Assembly: GCF_019649055.1 (NCBI RefSeq)
Contig: NW_026570364.1
Coordinates: forward strand, 1 to 64,000
Reading direction: 5' to 3'
From: Paramacrobiotus metropolitanus
Lineage: Eukaryota > Tardigrada > Eutardigrada > Parachela > Macrobiotidae
Length of the DNA: 64,000 nt
Both the position numbers and the translations under genes were made by a program. The notes beneath the pieces are model-generated. The model had not been told where the DNA came from. It did not search any database and was given only the letters and a program-made list of their open reading frames with translations. Shown one piece after another: positions 58,348-64,000 of this stretch (the stretch's first letter is position 1; each line of letters starts with the position of its first letter).

Positions 58348-59874
58348 GATATTCGCGAATATTTTAATAAATAGTTTTATAAGCTGATGATGGCAGTACT
58401 ATCTCCAAAACCCTCTCAGTTTTACAAAAAACAACATTAATTATCACGAAAATTCAATTACAAGCCTATAGACTGGGGAAAAACCCCGAAGATGAGCGGG
58501 ATGCACCGGCTGCAAATGCTTACTATTGTCAAACGAACCGGTGTGCTTGACGCATCCCTAATTATTACAGCAATTTGTTTATTGCTGTGTAATTTGTTTA
58601 TAGATACGGGCTATTTCGATCTTCCAAAAGGTGTGATTTTGCCTTCGCCCCCATTTTAACGCCCTTAGAAACTTACAATGCGATCCATGCGCACAGTTTC
58701 ATGATTGGATTCATTTGCAGCGCAAGCTCAATTAATACACACTAACATGCTGCAGTAATAATGCTGTAAAAGGAACGCCTACAGCCTGGAAAGTAAACTA
58801 GCGTTATCAAAAGAATAGCGTCATCAGGAATATAGCCTCATCAAGAGAAAAACAAAGTTATTTTAATGCAAAGGTCATTGTTAAGGATATCACTATTTTA
58901 GTATAATGTTCGCCGGCTACGAGCAACTTATAGATTTTGTACGTCGGGGATTGATCCAACGCAAATTAACTGTGCGTTTTCACAATTTCCCTATGTAATT
59001 GTTTTCGCTAGCAGTGTCGTTTTTATTGCGCAGGAGTTTACGCTTGTATACCTATGCAAAAAAAACGAAAGCCCTTCTACTTGCAATTAAATATGGGATC
59101 AGTGTGCTTTCGAGCCTTTGATTTCGATCATTTAATGTTTTTCGCCGTTGATTTTCATTAACTTTAAGGCTGAAAATTAAACGTATGCACTCTTCATCGA
59201 TCGCGATTGCCTGTTACTGGTTTAAATTACTATTGGACTAGTTTAAATTGTTTCAAATATTTTCCTCAGAGTAGCAGCAGAATAACAACTTATGGAAAAA
59301 TTATTTCAGTGAGTAATAAGTGTTAATAAACGGGTCAATCTTTTCTTGCATACTTGTACAGGTTTACGGTACACTGGGCTTTACAGTACTCTTATGAGTT
59401 ATGCTAAACTTCTCACAATTATTGTCAGTAGAATGGCGAATCGCATGCACAGTATTATGTGTACGTACAATACACAAAACATCATGATAGCTTACGTAGT
59501 GTATGCATCCATATTCCGTACACGTTGAAAAATGCTTAGAACTACATCGGTATGTACATTAAGATTAGCTCAAGGCTTGTTAAAATATTAAAATAATAAT
59601 TACTGCTGTGGTACATAAAGTTCACGTAGGCTATACCGGCCTCTTCGGTAAAGCAGCAGTCGCATCTATGTAAACTTGTTGTAAACATTCACCTTGCCAC
59701 AAACCTGCATAAAGCCGGCTGCATCCATCGATGCGTCGCTAAACAGTTTACACTCCACAAATGCCGAACATCAAACAACAACAACAAATGCCGATTAAAG
59801 ATTCTTAACACTACGCGTATACGCATTCTGTTCGGGTCTTTGTTCCAGCAAAAAATGATTTTCCTGCATCAGCC
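58348..59874. other. Intergenic between cyclase gene 2 and the fucosyltransferase
   Basis: A divergent promoter region for the minus-strand cyclase and the plus-strand fucosyltransferase. No coding exon recognised in about 1.5 kb of AT-rich DNA. Confidence 0.5.
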
Positions 59875-61568
59875 ATGAAACTAATCCAGATCTGCAAGCA
59901 TCATTCCACGGCATTACTTCTAGTCACTTCTTTGCTTCTTTTTACCGTTTACGAATTATCGGTGGTGCGGTACAATAATTTGATTAACACCATTTTTCCT
60001 AAAGAAAAAAATTTATTGGCGTCCTTACTAGCCAAAAGCGATGCAAATCCGACAGAACCAGCGCCGGTGATTTTATTCTGGACGGAATATTTCAGTGAAA
60101 TTCACCAATTCCAGTCATTATCGCAAGGCGCTGCGAGCGTTGGAAGCCTGTCCGATGTCCGCTGCGAACTGACATCCGAACGGAATCGGCTGAATTCCAG
60201 CGCAGCGGTTCTGATTCACATACGGGATCTCAATAACGAAGAAGGCGGAGCGAACTATGAGTTTCCTTCTTTCCGTTCACCGGAGCAGTATTATGTGTTT
60301 TATCTGCTGGAATCGCCGATGCATACGCAGTACGATCTCACAGTGTTCGATGATGGGTATTTCAACCTGACCTTCACTTATCGGATGGATTCCGATATTT
60401 TTGATCCATATTATTTTATTGATTATCACCCGGTGTTGTGGCGGAGTGAGGAGGATTTCCTCCAGGTTTGGCGGAAGAAATCGCAGGACATTGCGTATTA
60501 CGAGTCGTACTGCAATGCGCCCAGCGGGCGGCGCTCAGTTGTTAACATGCTGGCGCGATATGTGCGTGTAGATATTTATGGTGAATGTGGATTTTTGAAG
60601 TGTCCGAAGAATGAAGAGGAAAAATGCAATGCGATGTTATCGACTTATAAATTTTACTTGGCCTTCGAAAACAGGTATACGATTTCTTGAAAATTGTTAT
60701 AAAAAATTAAAAAATCTTGATAAGCCTTAGCAATGATTAACGCGTAATACACAATAAAATTTTCCAAGATTTTGTTGGTAAAATCGTAATTTCATTTAAT
60801 CGTGGTGGTGCGCATACGGCATACCTACTCGATCTGTCTACCATATTTACGTTTTATCTGAAATACCTAGTTTTATAGCTGATCCAATTATACTAATATG
60901 GCTTAAAAGTATTCTGTGTGTTGTCTCATCATTAATCGCAGCATTACAACTATGTATACTGTAAACACAATAAAATTAATATCATATCATATCTTTGTGT
61001 TTTTATTAAATTTTGATTAAAAACACAATATACTCTGTACATCTGTAGTACAATTATCATTTTAATTTTTTATGGGTATAAACTGTAATTTCTTCGTCCC
61101 TAAAGTTAATTTCCACCGTTTCTCAGTATCTGCAAAGACTACGTCACCGAGAAAATCCACCGAGCCCTCAACCACGGTACCATCCCGGTGGTGTTTGGTG
61201 GCGCTACATACAGTGAAATATTCCCGCCAAATTCTTTCATCAACGCACTGGACTTCCCCTCGATCGCCGCTCTCGCCGACTACTTACATCAAGTCGCCAC
61301 TGACCAGAAGTTATATGCATCATATTTACAGTGGCGCTACGATCCACAATGGCTACGGCTGCATGACCGCTTCTACCCGGCCCGCTCCGGCTGGTGTGCA
61401 CTGTGCCGGCGGATGCAGAAAAAACACCGGACGCGGAAGATCATGTACAATCTCAGCGTGTGGTGGGAGAAGGATGCCCGGTGTCTGAGTGTCGATGCTG
61501 ATTACTGGGACGGAGGCGGCCCGGAGCCGCTGCAGACGGATGGCCAATTAAACGCGCCAGTTTTTTAA
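59875..61568 (+). CDS. Alpha-1,3-fucosyltransferase (GT10), Golgi type II protein
   Basis: Exon 1 (59875-60674) joins exon 2 (61127-61568) in phase 2 across GTATAC...TCTCAG, giving 413 residues. A signal anchor is at about residues 11-30. The GT10 donor-binding signature spans the splice: FENSICKDYVTEK (from residue about 264), then IPVVFGGATYSEIFPPNSFI. Acceptor-side features such as the SPEQYYVFYLLESP segment precede it, and paired cysteines follow (CALCRRM). The family transfers fucose from GDP-fucose to GlcNAc in alpha-1,3 linkage, for example on the core of insect- and plant-like N-glycans or on Lewis-type antennae. The acceptor cannot be told. It complements the mannosidases in the N-glycan pathway. 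Confidence 0.9.
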
Positions 61569-62176
61569 TGACTAATACTGTATCTGTGATTTTACATTGC
61601 ATCGTTAAACTGCGATACCGGTATTAGGTTTTCTTTCATTTTGTGTTAATTTTGATCATGACGTGTTTTTTTTATTACTCAGTTTATGCAGTACCGGCAA
61701 AAAATTAACATTTTCGCTTTGCGGAATAATTTCACTTTTGGAGTGGCAAAAAAATGGTACGGCTAATTGATAATAAACTAATTAATTAGGATTTTTTTAA
61801 TTTTGTATAAATACAAGTTTTCGAAGTACGTCGTTGTTTTGCACCAAAATGACGCAATTTCAGCAATAATTCCATTAAGAAGGTCAGTCATGATACCTTT
61901 CCCATGCACTTGTAAGTTCATGTGCTCGTTATCGCTTTAGCGACCGTCACGTTTTTCGGCTTAAAAATGTGGAAATCGTGCAATTTTTCCGCTGTGCAAG
62001 CAGAATTGAAAACATAAGGTTTATTATTTCTGGCAGTTTTGGAAGCGGTAAGTGTGGTGGAATCATTTCATTTTAGGACATAACACTGCAGAAAATAACG
62101 TTATACAGTGTAGAAAGTTGCGGATTTGCATTGGACTTCGGTTCCGGATTGATCGATTTGGCAAACGGACAGCGCC
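61569..62176. other. Intergenic, no gene recognised
   Basis: AT-rich fucosyltransferase 3' flank and upstream region of the next gene. No exon seen. Confidence 0.5.
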
Positions 62177-63184
62177 ATGAAGGTCATAATAATTTCAGTT
62201 TTCGTATGTATCTTTGTATCTCGAAGTGTACTGTCCGCTCCTGCTGCGCCATCGATTGCCAATCCACCACATCCAGCTGAAGCCCCAATTTCAGGTTGGC
62301 AATTACAAATTACACTGCGAAATGAAAATATAAATAAATATCATGAATATAAATCCGAAAATCATAGATATCCTAAATTTCGTAGTAAATTCTTTCGCCT
62401 GCAGTGAGCTACAAGTTGGCTATGCAGGTTCGGTCAATGCTTATTTCCTTATGTAATTAATAGTTATGCATGCTTAAAATAGTGTTTCTAAAAAGTTTAT
62501 GAGGTATGTCTTAATTGATTAGCCTCAGTTACTTATAACTTATAAGTTATAAGTAAAACGACGGCACTGTGCTGCTCTTGTTCAGAATTTCATTCAAAGG
62601 AACATTTAAGCAGTTTGTTAAATTATTGCCATTTTATTTGCATATTAATAATTGTGTGTCTTGGTTAATATTTGCGGCCCAAAAGTCCCAGGTAAAAACG
62701 CTTTTAACCGTTACATTTATTGCAGAGTCAACACTGACGAGAGCGGGAATAAACACAAGAACACTCTCAGCTTCTCAAGTCAGTATGCTCATCAAAATTC
62801 TGCAAGCTTTACAGAAGCCGACCACCACGACCGCGGCGCCGACGGAACCACCGGCTGATGGTGGGAGCGATAATCCACCGCCACCGCCCGGTGCCACGAC
62901 AGTCAATCCTTTGGTGGCAATTTTTCAGCGTAGGTTCTTCGAGTTCATTTTATTTTTATTTCTGCTTAAATGATGAACTACAGAAACTTCGGAAATGCTT
63001 TTCTCCGACGTTTGTAATTCTTTAATTGAAGATACTCTGTAGAAGTAATTTATTCGAGATGTAGAATCATCCCTATCGCAGATAATACCCGCGGCGTGCA
63101 GTTTATTTAGCTATTTTTGTAGTATTGTTGGGCAAAGGCACCGGTAGTAGCACGACTGGTGGTGGCGCGGGAGCCCCTTCTTAA
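62177..63184 (+). CDS. Small secreted Pro/Thr-rich protein, three exons
   Basis: Exons 62177-62294, 62726-62929 and 63123-63184 join in consistent phase 1 and give 127 residues. Residues 1-20 are a signal peptide (MKVIIISVFVCIFVSRSVLS). The middle contains a helical stretch (SASQVSMLIKILQALQ), then KPTTTTAAPTEPP and a five-proline run, mucin-like and probably O-glycosylated. The end is Gly/Ser/Thr-rich. The first donor (GTTGGC) is weak, so exon 1's end is less certain. The family is not recognised; perhaps a cuticle or matrix component. Confidence 0.6.
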
Positions 63185-63795
63185 CGAGGATACGGACTTG
63201 CAGACTACCCAACATAAATCTGGACGATCGACCATATAATATCGGCTATATGTAATAATCAATTAGTAACCTTTTCCAGTGCTTACTACGGTTTAACTGG
63301 TTAATCGTTGCTACAACTGTAGCCGCTACTAACGTTGGTATATAGTGATGGCTAATTTAGGCTATAATTATGTGTATGTATCTGCACAACTAATTTTTCG
63401 TTATGCCACCGACAGAATGTCCGGTCAGTCGAGTGTTTTTTGGTTTCTTATTCATGTGTGCTTGTACGCATACACCGTAGAATTGGCATAAACTGATTCA
63501 TCAATGTACGTGCTTAAATTAAAGCCTAAAATTTACCTCCTTCATACTCAAACTAATATTTCAGTACAAACTGAAGGAAAATACAGGAATAAGACGATAA
63601 GAATGATTAATTACCCAATGGACACACTAAACACCGTAATTAAAGGTACTCGCCATAATCACGCATTAGATACATTCATCTTGGGTGCAATATGAATAAA
63701 GGCTTTTAAAAAAACTCTATTGTTTTAACAAGTTTCACCGGTCCTATCCTTCCCCGCAGCGATATTATATTACGTAAGAATCTAAAATTCCCTAA
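63185..63795. other. Intergenic, no gene recognised
   Basis: No convincing exon. The open frame at 63504-63695 starts with ATG and is 63 codons long, but has no recognisable features. Confidence 0.4.
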
Positions 63796-63905
63796 TTACT
63801 CCGGTGCAGGGGTGGGTTTGGGTGTCGGTTTCTGGGTATTCTTGACGGCACTGAAAAAGCGATCAATCGGTGGCGGGCCTTTTTGTGAAGCAGGAAACTT
63901 GCCAC
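63796..63905 (-). CDS. Last exon of a gene entering from the right edge
   Basis: A minus-strand open stretch begins after a TTGTAG acceptor at 63906-63907 and ends with TAA at 63796-63798. It encodes about 36 residues with PPPIDRFFSAVKN and a KPTPKPTPAPE ending. The Pro/Thr-rich tail resembles the style of the secreted protein just to the left, so it may be a divergently oriented relative. The rest lies beyond the window. Confidence 0.45.
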
Positions 63906-64000
63906 CTACAATTAAACACAGTTTGAACCACACTAATTGTATTGTTGGCAATGCCATTCACAGTTTCAGCATTTTTGATTTACAGTATAACAGAATTCTT

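Noticed and set aside
1-64000. tRNA, rRNA, CRISPR arrays or bacterial operons
   Set aside because: None seen on either strand by eye. The repeats present are minisatellite, terminal inverted and dispersed types.

Overview
The window is animal nuclear DNA. It holds spliced genes with short GT-AG introns, Golgi glycosylation enzymes, receptor guanylyl cyclases, a rhodopsin-type GPCR and an F-box gene, and the repeats are eukaryotic. The gene set and style suggest a tardigrade (Hypsibius/Ramazzottius-like), but this is inference from remembered gene families. Nothing here is bacterial: I see no operons, CRISPR arrays, tRNA or rRNA genes.

Layout, left to right. 1-5.2 kb: two tandem two-exon genes for a four-pass membrane protein with a proline-rich PPxY-like tail, each behind a duplicated GATA-containing upstream region. 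6.4-7.5 kb: a two-exon GPCR. 8.0-8.4 kb: a GC-rich solo LTR, followed by a small repeat family. 10.5-11.2 kb: a three-exon small secreted protein. 12.7-18.7 kb: an intact seven-exon Golgi alpha-mannosidase II (gene A). 19.6-36.4 kb: a four-exon Tudor/agenet-like plus F-box gene split in exon 3 by a 14.25-kb Polinton/Maverick element (21411-35663). 37.7-46.5 kb: a rearranged mannosidase cluster with a 3'-truncated paralogue B, a 5'-truncated paralogue C and a 1.4-1.5 kb inverted duplication. 46.3-58.3 kb: two tandem 20-exon receptor guanylyl cyclase genes on the minus strand. 59.9-61.6 kb: an alpha-1,3-fucosyltransferase. 62.2-63.2 kb: a three-exon secreted Pro/Thr-rich protein. The right edge carries the last exon of another minus-strand gene.

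The Polinton is the most notable object. It has 137-bp terminal inverted repeats differing at one base, the typical 5'-AG terminus, and a perfect 6-bp GTTAAC target duplication. Removing the element and one target copy leaves the host gene open, with all splice phases consistent. The element encodes a packaging ATPase, a pX-like protein, an integrase with chromodomain, penton-like, pVI-like and hexon-like capsid proteins, an adenain-like protease and a family-B DNA polymerase. It also encodes a protein whose C-terminal half is a two-repeat TATA-binding-protein (TBP)-like domain. The polymerase gene appears to contain three spliceosomal introns, one of them inside the catalytic DTDS motif. Several of its genes are broken by single-base frameshifts, often at A/T runs, and the polymerase has two in-frame TGA codons, so this copy looks defective although its ends look young.

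Gene-structure statements come from reading frames, splice-site dinucleotides and phase agreement done by eye. Family assignments rest on recognised motifs and not on a database search.
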